Of a stretch of 64,000 nucleotides of DNA, positions 21,891 through 35,165 are shown piece after piece. Numbering within the stretch: position 1 is the first letter of the stretch; each line of letters begins with the position of its first letter. Under the pieces are notes generated by a model. The model was not told the origin of the DNA. It ran no database searches and saw only the letters and a program-made list of their open reading frames with translations. The stretch lies in NCBI GenBank assembly GCA_021292105.1, contig CM037870.1, positions 3,891,058 to 3,955,057 of the forward strand. Direction: 5' to 3'. The stretch is from Anadara kagoshimensis. Its lineage: Eukaryota; Mollusca; Bivalvia; Arcoida; Arcidae. Position numbers and translations under genes: made by a program.

Positions 21891-22808
21891 CATAGCTTAG
21901 TTTTAATTAAGAATACATACATGATCTTATTGCACCTAATTTTGCCCATTCAAATCAGGAAGTTTGTAATCTTCACATAAAATATCTGCTATATCAGTAT
22001 ATAGTATTCAAACTTCTGACATTATGCGCCGATGTTGTAGTTCTAATGAAGTGTGACATTCTTGATGAAAATATCCGAAGGTTAAAAATAATAAAAATTA
22101 CTAAAGTTCCTGAATGTATCCTAATTAGGTATAAACATAGCTCTTAATGGAATCTTTAGACCATATTTGCGTTGTTAATTGCCATTATATTGGCCTTCAA
22201 TGTAATCAACAAAATTGATTAAAATGTAAACAAACCTTTTGAACGGTAATTTTACGAGCAATTTCCTTATACAATTCATTACAATTAGTCGTCAGCAAAC
22301 ATGAATGGATGTAAAACACATAATGCAAATAAACATCTAAAATATTCAACTAATTTTAATTAGTATCACAATTTTAATACCTAATTATAAACATACTCGC
22401 ATTAACGATTGAATGAGTATTTTTTCAATTTTTTGTTGTCCTTATTCTGATTCTCCAGCTTTTAAAGTATTTTTTGCCATGGCAATAGTGTGGTATGTTT
22501 ATTTTTGACTTATCATACTATTGGTTATTTTATTATTCTATTAACTTGGTTATTTTATTGTTTGCTGTTTCTTGCTCCTGCTTGTCAAAAACAGAAAATG
22601 TTATTGATCAAAATGATTACAAATCCCAATAATGAACTTATTGTCTGTACCCTCATGGAATACCTAAGATAAACGTTGATTCTTAACGTAATGTTATTTG
22701 TTCTTGTGATCACATCAGTAATTATAGAATAACACAAATTGTCACGACATCCTCGCATGTGTTAACAATATACCTGAAAGAGTTATAAAACGGTATGATG
22801 TATATATA
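21891..22808. other. Unassigned AT-rich sequence
   Basis: Only short frames without recognisable motifs are present. Confidence 0.4.
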
Positions 22809-22810
22809 TA

Positions 22811-22989
22811 CAGTCCAACCTGCCTTAAAGGCCACCTCTATATAAGGGCCACCTGCTTATAAAGGCCAGTAAAATTGTATCCCAATTGTTCTTTATTCAT
22901 ATTATTTGAACCTGTATATAAAGGCCACCTGCCTATAGAGGCCAGTTTTTCTGGTTCCCTTGGGTGGTCTTTATAGACAGGTTTGACTG
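22811..22989. mobile_element. 179-bp Tigger/pogo-like MITE
   Basis: CAGTCCAACCTGCC at the left pairs with the inverted GACAGGTTTGACTG at the right, and TA lies on both sides (22809-22810, 22990-22991). Internal AAAGGCCACCT motifs recur four times. The size, TA duplication and CAGT ends fit a mariner/pogo-type MITE. Confidence 0.8.
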
Positions 22990-23009
22990 TATATTGTAAC
23001 AAGGTTAAT

Positions 23010-23140
23010 TTTTACAACACTAGACTGTCGTTAAGGAATACAATTCCTCACCAGTAGTGCTTGTGCTAAAATTATACAGCCAAAATGTTCAAGGGGTTGA
23101 AAAAATACAAAATACACTAAATATAAGTGTACTCATGAAG
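23010..23140 (-). ncRNA. Decayed hammerhead ribozyme module
   Basis: On the minus strand AGCACTACTGGTGAGGAATT is followed by a stem II, a degraded GAA/GTC region and TAGTGTTGTAAA. The upstream block of the module is also partly present. Confidence 0.6.
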
Positions 23141-23390
23141 CCAAACTTTTGACATTTGATTGGGATTGTCTTTTATTTTTCAAATTGATTGTCAATTGTG
23201 ATATGACGACTGTTTGTAAGAAGGTTTTTTGAAAGTATCGCTTCAAAAACTTTTTAAATAATCACTTGTCTATCTAGGTACAACTGCCACGCGTAAAATC
23301 CAAATTATGGATAAATATCACATGGTTCTATGATTTGTCCAATATATTCTAAAATGTTTTTGGTAACGAAATTTCATTGATTTCACCAAT

Positions 23391-24880
23391 ATCGTGATGA
23401 CGGCTATAACACTATGAAAGCCTTCGAAAGTCTAGGCATGCAATATCCCTTAGTCAACAGTATGTTTTAGCAGCTTTTTGTTGTATAAAGTTTCGTAGTG
23501 CAACAACCTCTACGATAGTGTATAAACTGTGATACAAATACATCATTAGCAGAAGAAGCTCGATTGTAAATTTGTATCTATAGACAGGAAAATCATTACG
23601 TATAGACGTGAAACATTCCATCTGAAAACGGTTGTGGTTGTCAGGTCGCTGATATAAAGATTATTGTAACGTGATAAAACATTCTACTTTGTTTCTCGTA
23701 GTCAAGATATTAATTAACGTAATTCAATTAAGTGCGACTGTACAGTAAAATATTTATTACTCAAGATGGTTTGGGGACAAATGGATTGTCCACATGGGTA
23801 AAAAGAGACATCCATTACAGTACAAATTTGCTTATCATATTACGTTTGTTTGAATAGAAAGGTGTATTATAGATACAATCAACACGAACATACTACTGGT
23901 ATATGTTCAAATAAAAAACCCAAAAGTAAAATAACATCTTCGAAAAAAAACTGATAAATTGAGTTAAATACGTTAACTTCCATCAGGGAAGTGATGCCGG
24001 GTTCTCCCGAAGAGTACGGACCTACTGTCCAACTAGCTACATCAGCTACATTTTGAAATCAAAATTAAGGGTGGAGGGAATATGGAATTATTGCACGTTA
24101 TATATATCCAGGTAAATTTTGAATACAGAAAAATGTTTCTCCAACATTATTTTGAAATTGTTTCAGGACTTTTATACGGTTTTATAAGTTTTCAATATCC
24201 TTGAAGCAGCTTGTTGAGTTGCATCAAGTTTGCTGCTTTGTTTCAAGCAGAAGCTCTCAGGTTAAAGTAAGTAACTGTAATTTGGAACAATTTGGTTATA
24301 GATTTTGTAGCTCATAATACCTCGACGTGAGACATTCCATCTTAAAACTGTGGCATCTTTCTGGTCACCGATATAAAGAATATTTTAACGTGATAAAACC
24401 TTCCACTTTGAATCACTGTTATTTGTAATCAGAATATTGATCATCGTAATTCAATTAAGCACATCTGCAGAGTATAACAGTTATTACTGGATATAATTTG
24501 GAGAAAAATGCCAAATGGATTAACCTAACGGGAAAAAGGAGACCTCAATTACATTACATATGTGTTGGTTAAATCAAAAGATGAACATTATATATAATAA
24601 AAACAAAGATACTGATCCATTTTCAATTCAGACTCCAAAACTCAAATTAAAAACTTAAGAAACTAGCAAATTTAGTTGATTATGTTGATTTTAAGAAGGG
24701 AAGCTAGGTTGTTTGCTCCTAAGAAGTAAGCATCTCCTGTCTAGCTAGTTACATTCAACTCTAGTGAAATCAAATTTTAAAATGAGAACAAAATGCACGT
24801 GGAAAATATTCAGAACGATTGTGGATACTGACACATTTTTAGTATAAAAAATTGTGACTGCCATCAAAAATTGTTTGAGT
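23391..24880. repeat. Diverged direct duplication containing minus-strand PLE tails
   Basis: 23640-23845 (GATATAAAG, TAACGTGATAAAAC, GTAATTCAATTAAG) recurs at 24362-24570, offset about 720. Each half also holds a decayed minus-strand PLE tail (23905-24100 and 24600-24800). The first half adds a decayed RT C-terminal scrap at 23391-23530. The duplication therefore included a PLE copy. Confidence 0.6.
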
Positions 24881-24889
24881 TGCTTGAAA

Positions 24890-25754
24890 AGCATAAGATT
24901 GCATCCCGAAATTAAAAAAAATATAAAGCTAATGTAGTGCAAACGAACTCTATCGTAGCATCGTTTTGTTAAACATAATTAACATATAAAATACAATTTT
25001 CCATAGTCAAAGTAGTTGAGTACTCTTAATTACCAGGCAAACTAAACTTATTCACTGATTTATATTATTTTTATATCAATTTGATTTTTTAAAACTTCCA
25101 ATCTTCGTCCATAGGATACCATGACTCGAACAATCTTAGAAAAAACAATACCAGAAGAAAGAGCATTTATTTAATTTAACAGTTCATTTTGTTAAAAAAA
25201 ACACCAAGATAAAGCAGCAGATATATTTGTTTTGTTCAAGAAACAATCCACTCCGATAATCTGGTTGGTTGTTTTTTTTACAATCATATGTTCCGTAACG
25301 TACTTGTCACGTATTCAATTAGACAAATGAATTAGAGTACTGAAATAGACCTACAATTCAAGGAATGATTTTCCTGAAATAATTTACTGATTTTGTTAAA
25401 TACGATAAGCCTTATTGATTTTCCATTACATAAGATAAGCCCTAATCCTTCGATTTATCGACCTAGTTTATATTCGTTCGTTTCATTACAAATAATCAAA
25501 TAAAAACGAAACAATAATTATTAAAGAACGCTTTGCCAGGTATAGTTGTAGTATGACCTTCAAACTCTATTTACAGAGATCAAATATCCATTTAAGTAAT
25601 GTACAATAAAATGTCAAGGCAAAAAGATCTGGTCGTATATAACATAACCTTAAAATATAACGTATACATAAAATAACATAATCTGCACTAACAAAGAACA
25701 TTCCGTGTATTTAAATCACTGTTGCCTTGAGCGATATATGTAACACATATAGTT
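24890..25754. other. Unassigned AT-rich sequence
   Basis: No repeat or gene is recognised. Confidence 0.4.
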
Positions 25755-25893
25755 GGTAAATCAAGTGAACAAGAGGTGCTTCCGGAGCATCCGGCCTCAG
25801 TTCTCATGTCGAAGTTCACATGTGTGGTTTTCAAATTTTGACTTTGCTTAGGGACTGATTTGGACATGGATTAGAATGTTTGTTTTTTAATTT
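25755..25893 (+). mobile_element. Old PLE 3' tail
   Basis: GAGGTGCTTCCGGAGCATCC, GAAGTTCACATGTG and GGACATGGATTAGAATGTTT appear in the family order, with many differences from the young consensus. Confidence 0.7.
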
Positions 25894-26079
25894 CGAATTA
25901 TTATATATTACACCCTCTTTGTGTGAAATAAGAATTGAGAATTAAAAAAAACCAAATCAAATATTTACGTTGTTTATTAACACATATTTTAAAATCGTTT
26001 TCGTAATTTGAATACGGATAGTCATGTTTGTGATTAATTTAGACTAATAATAATTACATTCATGTTGCAGTAATGGTTA

Positions 26080-26280
26080 ACTTCCACTACAGACACCTTA
26101 GTTGCTATTTAATTAACAACCTCATGTAAGTTTGGAAACACGTGTAATAGGTTTGCGTCGGCATAAATTCGGTCGTGTTATTAATATTACATTAAAGTGG
26201 TTAGATGAAAATCATACATTTTACATTATTTCACGCAATGTTGTTATAATAGGTGTAATAACGACCTTTAATTGTTACGT
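26080..26280. repeat. Diverged duplication, copy 1 (copy 2 at 28120-28320)
   Basis: ATTTAATTAACAACCTCATG, GGTTTGCGTCGGCA and TTATAATAGGTGTAAT have matching counterparts in order at 28150-28318. More weakly similar patches continue at about 27510-27800 against 28640-28900, indicating an old duplication of around 2 kb. Confidence 0.65.
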
Positions 26281-26369
26281 GGAAGATCATATTCCCCACT
26301 CCTTGAACTTGATACAACCAAGCAAGCTGCTTATTATTATATTCAAGTTGTTAAGGGAGGGTTATTGTG

Positions 26370-26685
26370 ATCAAAACATTTCATAATCGTCATCACAATA
26401 TTGTATGATGTCTCTGTGTCCTAACTTTGCCTGGATATATATTTCCTCCCATAGTTCAATGCCTTTTTATTCGCAATTTGGACATGGATCAGTATATTTC
26501 ATTTTGATTACACACGTTGCAGGTGTAGCTCCCTAAATAAGAGGTACTTACCATTCCGGAGCACTCAACCTCACTTCTTATGCAGAAATTCACATGTGTA
26601 GTTTTTAATTTTTGAATTTTTTAGGGACTGTAATTTTGACTTGGATTAGTACGTTTGGTTTTTTATTATATAATATGACCGGCGA
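26370..26685 (+). mobile_element. Old PLE copy, RT C-terminus and 3' tail
   Basis: The CATCACAATATTG and TGATGTCTCTGTGTCC blocks, a partial tail, and a second tail-like end are present. The order suggests an old copy with internal rearrangement. Confidence 0.65.
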
Positions 26686-27077
26686 ACTTTACGACTCATT
26701 CTTATTTTGTTTTGGATATGTATTTACATTTTGTTTTTAACGCTAGATCAGTTTCCAAATATTCCCTGGAGTTACATTTGGTAATCGATACATTTGTTTT
26801 GATTGGTATTTTTGTTTTTTATATTTACTAATATTAAACTAGAACTGTTTCTTGCGAGCCACATACCCTGCCCTAACATTTAATGTTTTCCCGCAACCTT
26901 GACCTTTACAATATGACCTTGGTTCAATGTCATGACACCTTTAGGCCATGTAGATTATTCATGTAAAGTTGTTTAACAGTCGTCCAAAGCAGCTATGAGA
27001 TATTGCCCAGACATGGTGATTCACATATATCCACACAAACTAGTTTGCGGAGGATATAATAATCATATCATTTGGTA

Positions 27078-27345
27078 ATCAAAAACAAACATACTAATCC
27101 ATGTCCGAATCACAACCCGGAAGCAATGTAAAAACTTTGGAACTGACAAGTTAGGTTAGACACGTGAACTTCCCCCAGGGAAGGTGAAGCTGGGTGCTCC
27201 GGAAGGGTAAGCTAGCTACACACGCCACGCCCATCAACAACACTGCAATAGCGGCCATTAAACTATTTGAGGGCCTTGACAATCCCAGGCCTGCAACAAC
27301 TCCGAGTCAACAACCCACCCGCAAGCAGCCCGTAAATGTATTGTA
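27078..27345 (-). mobile_element. PLE copy, RT C-terminal end and 3' tail
   Basis: The 3' terminus and tail are close to consensus, followed on the minus strand by a decayed stretch of the RT C-terminus (GAGGGCCTTGACAATCCCAG region). Some internal untranslated sequence is missing. Confidence 0.75.
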
Positions 27346-28119
27346 GTTTGATTCTGTAATAGTAACATTTATCAAAAGGAAATCAAAGTTGCTTCATTAT
27401 TAGCCATTTATCTTTTGAACAAGAAACATAATTCAAAACTATTGGTTCTATCGACATATTCACATTTACGTTTTTTGTAGCTCATGGCTGATGGCTGACA
27501 TATTGCGAATGGTTAACGACTGCCTCACATTGATTCCATAAAAAATATAATTCATTATGCGTTTCGGGGATTTGTAATTGATGTATATACGTTTTTGAGA
27601 CGCAAACATAAAATCCACGGCGAAATTAATGACATTGCCAATGACAGTATTGATAAAATTCACAAACATCGATAAAAACTACGTATAGTGTATATAACTT
27701 TCTGATTGACATCCCTCACATATGGTTACTGTTTTAAATGATGAGAAAGCAAATAGGAAATTTGATTTAAAATTTGTCAATATTTCGAATTGTTTATCAA
27801 TTTAAGAAGACCTCAAAAGTCTATAACAGGAAGGAAATATTGTTACCTTACGTATACAAAACACAAAAGATATGTGTCGATTTTGTATAACTAAAGTCCG
27901 GCTTGTTCGCATTTTATTTAATTAAATGTGTCTCTTAAATTGCTACACTGTTCATGTTGTTACAAATATTTATACCACCCGAAACGTCAATACCTGTGTG
28001 AAAGTATATGTATATAAAACACAAATGTATACCTAATATAGGCATAAATTACAATAAACACAAGTTTGGCACATTAATTCATATTTAACTTATAATAATT
28101 ATATTAATATTTCAGAAAT

Positions 28120-28320
28120 TGTTTTACTCCGACGATTAGTTAGTCGGTATTTAATTAACAACCTGAGGTAAGCTTGAAACACGATTGACAGGTTTGCGTC
28201 AACGGAAACTCGGTCATGTTATTATTTCAATAATGAAGTAATTAAATAAAGATGAAATCATAGATTTTATATTATTTTACACAATTCTGTTATAATAGGT
28301 GTAATTACGGCAGATTTATG
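28120..28320. repeat. Diverged duplication, copy 2
   Basis: Counterpart of 26080-26280, offset about 2045 bases. Confidence 0.65.
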
Positions 28321-28447
28321 TCATACATAAGAGATGAGATTATATGATTCTCTCAAATCACTGTAATATAACTAAATGTAATATCGTTCTAGGTTGTATT
28401 AGTACAATGCTGTCAAAAGTCAACTAGCGTTATTCTGAAAATTTACA

Positions 28448-28532
28448 GGAAGCAAGGTCGTGGCTTACGGAAGTGCAAGCACCTTCTGACTAGCTTACTA
28501 CACCGGTCACGTGTAAAATAAAAATTTATAGC
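28448..28532 (-). mobile_element. Old PLE untranslated-region scrap
   Basis: GCAAGCACCTTCTGACTAGC and CACGTGTAAAAT match the tail's central block on the minus strand. Confidence 0.5.
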
Positions 28533-31500
28533 ATCTTTTCTACAATTGACACATTATAAAAACTCCATTCTATTGAATCTTTACAATAATGTTATTGTTG
28601 CCCATGGGCAATGGTCGATTTCAAAATACACGGTGAACTGCGAACGACTGGCTCACTTATTTGTATAAAACATTCAGGGATTAGTTTTTAAGGCATCAAT
28701 GATTGGATTGCAAGTTTTAATTCTCAGACAACCACTCTACCTTGGCATTTCTATTCACAAAAATACTTTAGAAATTATATATTCGTCCTGATTGACGCCC
28801 TCATATTTAGCTGTTGTTTTTTTTTGAATGACAACAACAGGAACTGTAAAATGTTATTTCGAACACGTCATTTTCTTTAATTGATTCTAATTTTAAGAAG
28901 ACCGTAAAAGTATGTAGACAAATTATTTATTAGGTGCTATATGTATCATTATAAACTCGAAATGCGTGTCTATATTTATTTCTCTGTTGTGTTGACATTT
29001 GCAGTCTCCTCGGGTCTCACGTGTCAATGTTGTCTGAATAAATTGGACACACATATCCATTTATTACTAAGTCTCAATCAGTACTGTAATCGTTGCTTTT
29101 TTTTAAATCCTCAGGATCCAATTAATTTTTTATGTTCCTAAGTGGATGACTTCGTGTTCGGATCATGCTTTTGTGTCTATTTTAGAATACACGTGGAGGA
29201 ATTATACTTGTTGGCTTATACCACACGGTGCTGTTTAAGTCTCAATTAGCTCAGTTAATAGTCATTTTGTCCAAAAGCAACGGGTAGCATTAAGCAACAT
29301 TAAAGTCAATACTGACTACCATATATTTTTTAAATGATAACAGACTCTACAAATTATACATTTTTTGTTGAAAACGGCACTAAATGTCTCTTATTCAATT
29401 TTATTTAGGTTCAAGATTGGTAATGATTTTGTATACTTATTTGTATACCGAAGGTTCTTTGTCTTCATATCTAGGTAGCACCGACATTACCAAAACTATA
29501 TCATGCTAGACGTCAGTCTGCAAAAGACCTTCTGATATTTAAATTGGCTTCTGTACATTTAAAAATCCTTTACTTTAGTTCGATTGTTGGAGGACATGTA
29601 CACATGCCATCGTATGAAATTAGGTAGTGGCTTCTCTCTGGTATGAGAAAAAGTGCTGTTAAAGCACCGAATGCTAAGCTTTTGAAATTATCCAGTCATA
29701 AGATACCAGCTTAAGACTACAGATATCAATCAATAGTAATCAACGTATAAAGGCAGATTGAAATCTATATATTTCTATTTTTCAGTAGTCTTTATTCCTA
29801 TTCACTATGCTGGTAACGCATAGCCGGGCAGATTTTGTATACGACCATAACACATTTGTGGATCTTGATTAGATTAGGTTTGCATTGGCAATGTGTTAAC
29901 AATTAATTTGTAAAATAAAAATTGTATAATATGTAATTAACATCTTGCTTCGTGTTAGAAGTTCGGATTCTTGTTAGTTTTTGATGTATCAATTTGTTTA
30001 CAGGGTGTGTGGTTGTTCATTTTGTGCACTACACGTACGCTCGGATCACATCTGAAAAAATACATTTTCTAGTCAAGTGTTGATGACGATGTTTCTGTTA
30101 ACAGAGATAAACCAGTTTAAATTTAAATGACATGTCTATAGTATATTAGTTATAGTTAGTACAAAAATGGTGTACAGTTTGTGCCTATTGGTATACCAAT
30201 TGTTTGTTGGAAATTAATATTACCAAATACAGCAAATATTTTGTCGATAAAAAACATTTAATTGAAAGTATATTCTTAGGAGTCACATTTATAGTGACTC
30301 AACAAAATAACCAGAATCCCTGTTCAGCATATTATATTTGTGTCTTGGCTTACCGAAAATAATTAAAAAATAAAAAATAAAAATCAGATATCACTATTAC
30401 ACCTTATGTAACTTCATTGTGTAACCTCTTGGCTGTAAAAAGCAAAATACTGTAAAACAATTGTATTCTTCCTTTACCTGACCTACATACATACATTTCT
30501 AAAGTGACGATGATTTTCTCACTGGATTTAATTTTTTTCAATAATGTGTGAAATAGCGTAACCTTTGATATTTTAATGAAATCTTAGATGAGTTTACACA
30601 TTTGTTTCTATTAAATTGCTTTAACATTAAAATTTAAAAGGCGATAGAATTTCGAAAACGAGTACCAGGTGAATAAAACGAAGTAGTCAGTGTAAGCAAT
30701 GTATGCCACAAAATGGTAATCATTACAAATCCGCGTTAAATGTACGTAGTACCTTCAACCTTATGTTTAATCATTGTCAACTAGAGATGAATTTCAAAAT
30801 TTTTTTAAAAATAATTTTATTCCCACGTTAAAGACAAATGGCTTATATCTCACTCGCAGACCGAATTATATTTGAACAATTGTATCAGTATTTTAACAGT
30901 AACCTTATGTATTAGGTAAACATAATCTTTTGGTAGTAATATTTAAACGACAGAATTGGAGTTTGGATCTGAACTACTGTACATTGATGTCATATCTTTA
31001 TGGGGAAAAGATTCATGTATTCCATAACGTATGTGTCAATTACATATTATACCAACTTGAATTTACAACACTAGACCGCCGTCAATTAATTACATTTTCG
31101 TATGCTCCTTACTTTAAATAATAAAAAAAAGCAACTGAAAAACGTGCATTTCGCAATAGCAAAAAACAAAACAAAAACCACAATCACGTTGCATCTAATG
31201 GTTATTACCCTATCCCACTTTGGACGGGCACTTAAACAAATATTCATTGGAAATCGGCTCAAATATCTATTGGAAGAAATCGACAATTATCAATTACTTT
31301 TTCAACCAAATATGGAGCTTGCAAATGGTGAAAACTTATTTGCCAAATTAGCACAATATCTATAATTGACAATGCTTTTTTTGGCTTTCGTTTTCCTGAA
31401 CTGTGTAATTCCTGAATTCACAACTTCATAATACCATGGCACCTAAAAGTGATTATTGTACAAATATTGTATCTATAGCATTGAAAATGCATTGTAGTGG

Positions 31501-33164
31501 TTGTAAAATGTCATATTTACTCAAGTTATATTTTTAAAACGTAACAAGCCATCTTCTCACTTATAGTAGTATGTTGACATCAAAATTGTATGAAATAATA
31601 CAACACATCTGTGATAGATCTGATAGTTTTCCGATAATTGCACACATTTTCTTTATTTCAATTAGTTCATAATCAGGATTTACAACATGATCAGATTTCG
31701 ATTGACATTAAACATGTTTCCAAATATATACGGGTTTGTTAACAACAAAATGGTACAACACTACTTGACTTGTAAGTATATGTTACTAGCAAAGAATTGT
31801 TTCGAAAGATGCAATCATTTGCGATCAACAGATTATAGTATGGCAACAGATATATTGCTTTCAAATTTAACTCATTTTTCATTATAACATACAACTCTGT
31901 TTTTATTAAACAACCGTATTTGTATAGAATTTATTTTGATGTTGGATTAATTTTGATATACATATCGGTACCCATAATTTTACAGCAGTGGTCTGGAACA
32001 GTAGTTATAAAAGAAATATTTATGTAATTAAACCTTTACATATTAATTACAAAGTCTCGGATATTAGATATGTACGTCTGCTACATCTGTAGGCTATTTT
32101 AATGAGAGGCAGATTTATAATACTGCATTGATTTTGATTTGATTTGAATATACATGTTTTACAGACTTAACATATGAAGATAGAAGCACTGTTTGTCAAC
32201 CAAGAGAGACAGGTGAAATATCCTAGTAATCTCTTAAAGTCCTTAGGTTGAATCTAAGTTAATTAGAAACATGTGTATCCATTAAGCATAACGAATTTTA
32301 GAAAGTTTCACACATTTAAATTGATGAATATAAAATCAGGATTACTAAGACACTAATATATAGCCTTTAGCTCTTTATAACAACATTATCTGCTATAATT
32401 GAAGCTAGAAGAACGTTAAAAGTACGCTAAGTTCTGAATGAAAATTATTTAGCCTCAAAGGACAAATTTAGAAATGGAGACAGCGAGCGGTAAAAATTAT
32501 AACCTATTAAAAATTATATAAGTAAATAAAATTTGTTTTAAGTTGAACAAAAATACATAATACAAAATATTTTTCAGCCTTTTCGTTAAAAATTTATCGT
32601 GTTTACAATGGATTGCCATTTGCGAACATATTATCTTGAAATGTAATTGTTAGCGTAAATTTAGTACGAATGAAGTTGATTTTAAGTTGTGTGATTCCCA
32701 ACATTTTGGATTTTAATTAGATTTATTGATATTCAATTTTAACTGGACGGCGATTGCGGTCTAGAAGCCTTCTAACAAACGTAATGTCGTAAGAAAGTTG
32801 TCCATTGTAAACAAGTTCTGTGAAAACGCTTTCATCATAAACAAAGTTAACGGTACCATTAGTAGTAACATTAAAAATAATCAATGCAGTAAACAATCGT
32901 AATTGCATTGATAACAGAAATCTGCATATAAGATGACAGCTCGGCGTAATATGTATCGTTAAAATAATACATTTCTTATGCAATGTCATTGTAGACGAAT
33001 TTCAGGAAAGTATGTTTTTCTAGGAAAAAAATCACATAAACCACATACTGCAACTTAAGTAATTTATTTACTTTATTAACAATCGCAGAGCGTTTTTGTG
33101 TTAAAACATAATCTTTGGTAGAATAAGTTTTAAAAAATTTATTTTCTCATTTGAACGTCTTAAA
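28533..33164. other. Unassigned AT-rich sequence
   Basis: About 4.6 kb shows no gene or clear repeat. The frames at 28941-29141, 30930-31121, 31102-31365, 31687-31887 and 32723-32989 have no recognisable motif and biased AT-rich codons. A possible hammerhead scrap lies at about 31066-31090 (CACTAGACCGCCGTC). Confidence 0.4.
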
Positions 33165-33235
33165 AATATTTTGATTTCCATAAATTGGTCCAAAAACTAC
33201 TGATAAGAAATTTATTCCGAAATAGGGCAATAAAA
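33165..33235 (+). ncRNA. Decayed hammerhead relic
   Basis: GGTCCAAAAACTACTGATAAGAAATTTATTCCGAAAT keeps the order of the core blocks. Stem I and the cleavage-site region are lost. Confidence 0.45.
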
Positions 33236-33704
33236 ACATAGTCATTATCCTATAGTTACATTTGTTAAATGTTCCCCTGATTTTTGCGTATAAAATCTAG
33301 AACTCTAAATATCTACCTTTTCAAATTGTTGAGATTAAATGATCCAATCTTTAATAAACTTTTATAGCATCCCATTGCAATTTTGTATTTTCCAGAAGCA
33401 AACCGTCGTAATATCTTTAATTTCAAACATAAAATAAATGTAAAACATTTTTATAGCTTCATATTGAAAGGGTTCTTTATATAGAATTAAGTAGTTTCTA
33501 GCTGACAATATGTACTTTGCAACAATAATTAAAAGCACGTAAATCGAAACAAAGGGAATAAAACTCATTGTTTGAAAGACGAAACAAATGTTCCATAATG
33601 AAGATTTTATCTTGACTAGATAAGAACCTCCAATCAACCCGGAGATGATAAGCTATGGTTTGTGGTTCTGGACCAACAATTGTTTTCAAAACCTTTAAAA
33701 CATT

Positions 33705-33805
33705 ACTTCACGTGCTTAACCTAATTTGTCAGTTTTCAAAATTTCAACTTTGCTTTGGGATTGTGATATTGACATGGATTAGTATTTTTGTTTTTGGTTG
33801 CTTCT
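33705..33805 (+). mobile_element. Old PLE 3' tail end
   Basis: CTAATTTGTCAGTTTTCAAA through TTGTTTTTGGTTG resembles the family 3' end. Counterparts at 38115-38250 and 51710-51810 show it predates the array. Confidence 0.65.
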
Positions 33806-34167
33806 TACTTATTTCATTTTTTCATAATTAGTATGTAACAAATTTATAAAAACGATGGACGTTTGTTCTGTATATGTGTTGATGCTATTATATTATACCT
33901 TGTATTGCAGTTTGCGATTAAAGCATTTAAAATTTATACTTAATGGTTATACTCTATGATGCTGGTAATGTATCAATTACCCCAATTTACAAACGACTGT
34001 ACTGCAAGAATCATTAAAGTAATAAATCAATTATACAATTTATTATCATTAACACTAATGCTATTTGTAAAATCTTCATTAAAAATAAAGATGTTGGTTT
34101 CTTATACGGTCTTTTCGCGTATAGAAGAAACATTTTATTTGTAGATAGCTTGCAACTTGTTAAAAGA

Positions 34168-34190
34168 CAAAAAAAAAAAAAAAAAAAAGG
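34168..34190. repeat. Poly(A) run
   Basis: About 20 consecutive adenines with no retroelement tail recognised immediately upstream. Confidence 0.85.
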
Positions 34191-34289
34191 TAATAAATGT
34201 ATATTATTGTTAAAATGTGAAACAAAGGGGGCATATAATACCTACTATATTTAATGTTCCATACATTCATCTTCATTTCATTTTTAATT

Positions 34290-34470
34290 TTAATAACACA
34301 AATGTCGGATGTAGCTAGCTAAACAGGGGGTGATTACCCGTTTGGAGCATCGGACCTCACTTCCCATGTGGAAATCCACGTGTTAACTCTAATTTGCTAG
34401 CTTGATTGTTTTTGTTTTGTTATGAGATATGGTTTAGACAAGGATTGTTATGTTTGTGTACCTGTAACTG
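34290..34470 (+). mobile_element. Old PLE 3' tail
   Basis: GATGTAGCTAGCTAAACAGG, GACCTCACTTCCC and ATCCACGTGTT are in family order. No counterpart was noticed in the other array units. Confidence 0.65.
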
Positions 34471-35004
34471 AATCGTAGGATTACTATATAAATATTACAT
34501 GTCTTGTAAGGAACCTTAAGTTGTGAGATTGAAGCAGCTTATCACATTGAGTAGCAGGTCGTCTATTGAATGACATAAAGTGCTGTTAATGCATTACTTC
34601 ATTAAAATGCTTATTAAAATAAGTTCTCAACATGTCAGTTATAATATATGGAGACCTTCGCCGACAAAAGGTGATTTGATTTAATCAATCAATAAGGATA
34701 AAGCATCTTAACATCTCGATGTATGACGATAGATTGTTATTCAATTTCCTTTTTAATACATTCGATTGCTTTTTATTCTAATCAACATGTTGACAACACG
34801 CAACCTCCTTATAGGTTTTGTGTCTAAAATTCTTGAACCTCTTCAGTCTTCATAATAATGCGATTTTCATTTAAAAATTGAATTTCATTAAATAAATAAA
34901 AAGTTCGTTGTAAAAATTTATTGATGATAATGAATGGAAAGAAAGAATGAAAAAGTAAGGTCTTCAATATGATTTAGAATTTCAATCATAAATAGAGGTT
35001 TAAA

Positions 35005-35165
35005 ATCAATCACAAACATACCAGTCCGTGTTTAAACAACAATTTCAAAGCAAGGTAAAATCTTAAAACTGTCAAATTGAGTTACCACGCATGAACTTCA
35101 AAAAGTTATTGAAGCAGGATGCTCAGTAGTGGGTAAGTACAGCCTGTCGAAATTGAGAATGAAAA
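35005..35165 (-). mobile_element. Old PLE 3' tail
   Basis: AATCAATCACAAACATACCA and the decayed tail blocks match equivalents at 40010 and 53645, so the insertion was present before the array formed. Confidence 0.65.

Noticed and set aside
33956-34144. Frame shared by array units (also at 52491-52694)
   Set aside because: The third unit's equivalent near 38938 is interrupted at once, and the reading frame is not better conserved than the surrounding non-coding DNA.
34168-34190. Poly(A) run as the tail of a SINE or processed gene
   Set aside because: No tRNA-like head, gene-like sequence or flanking target duplication was found upstream.
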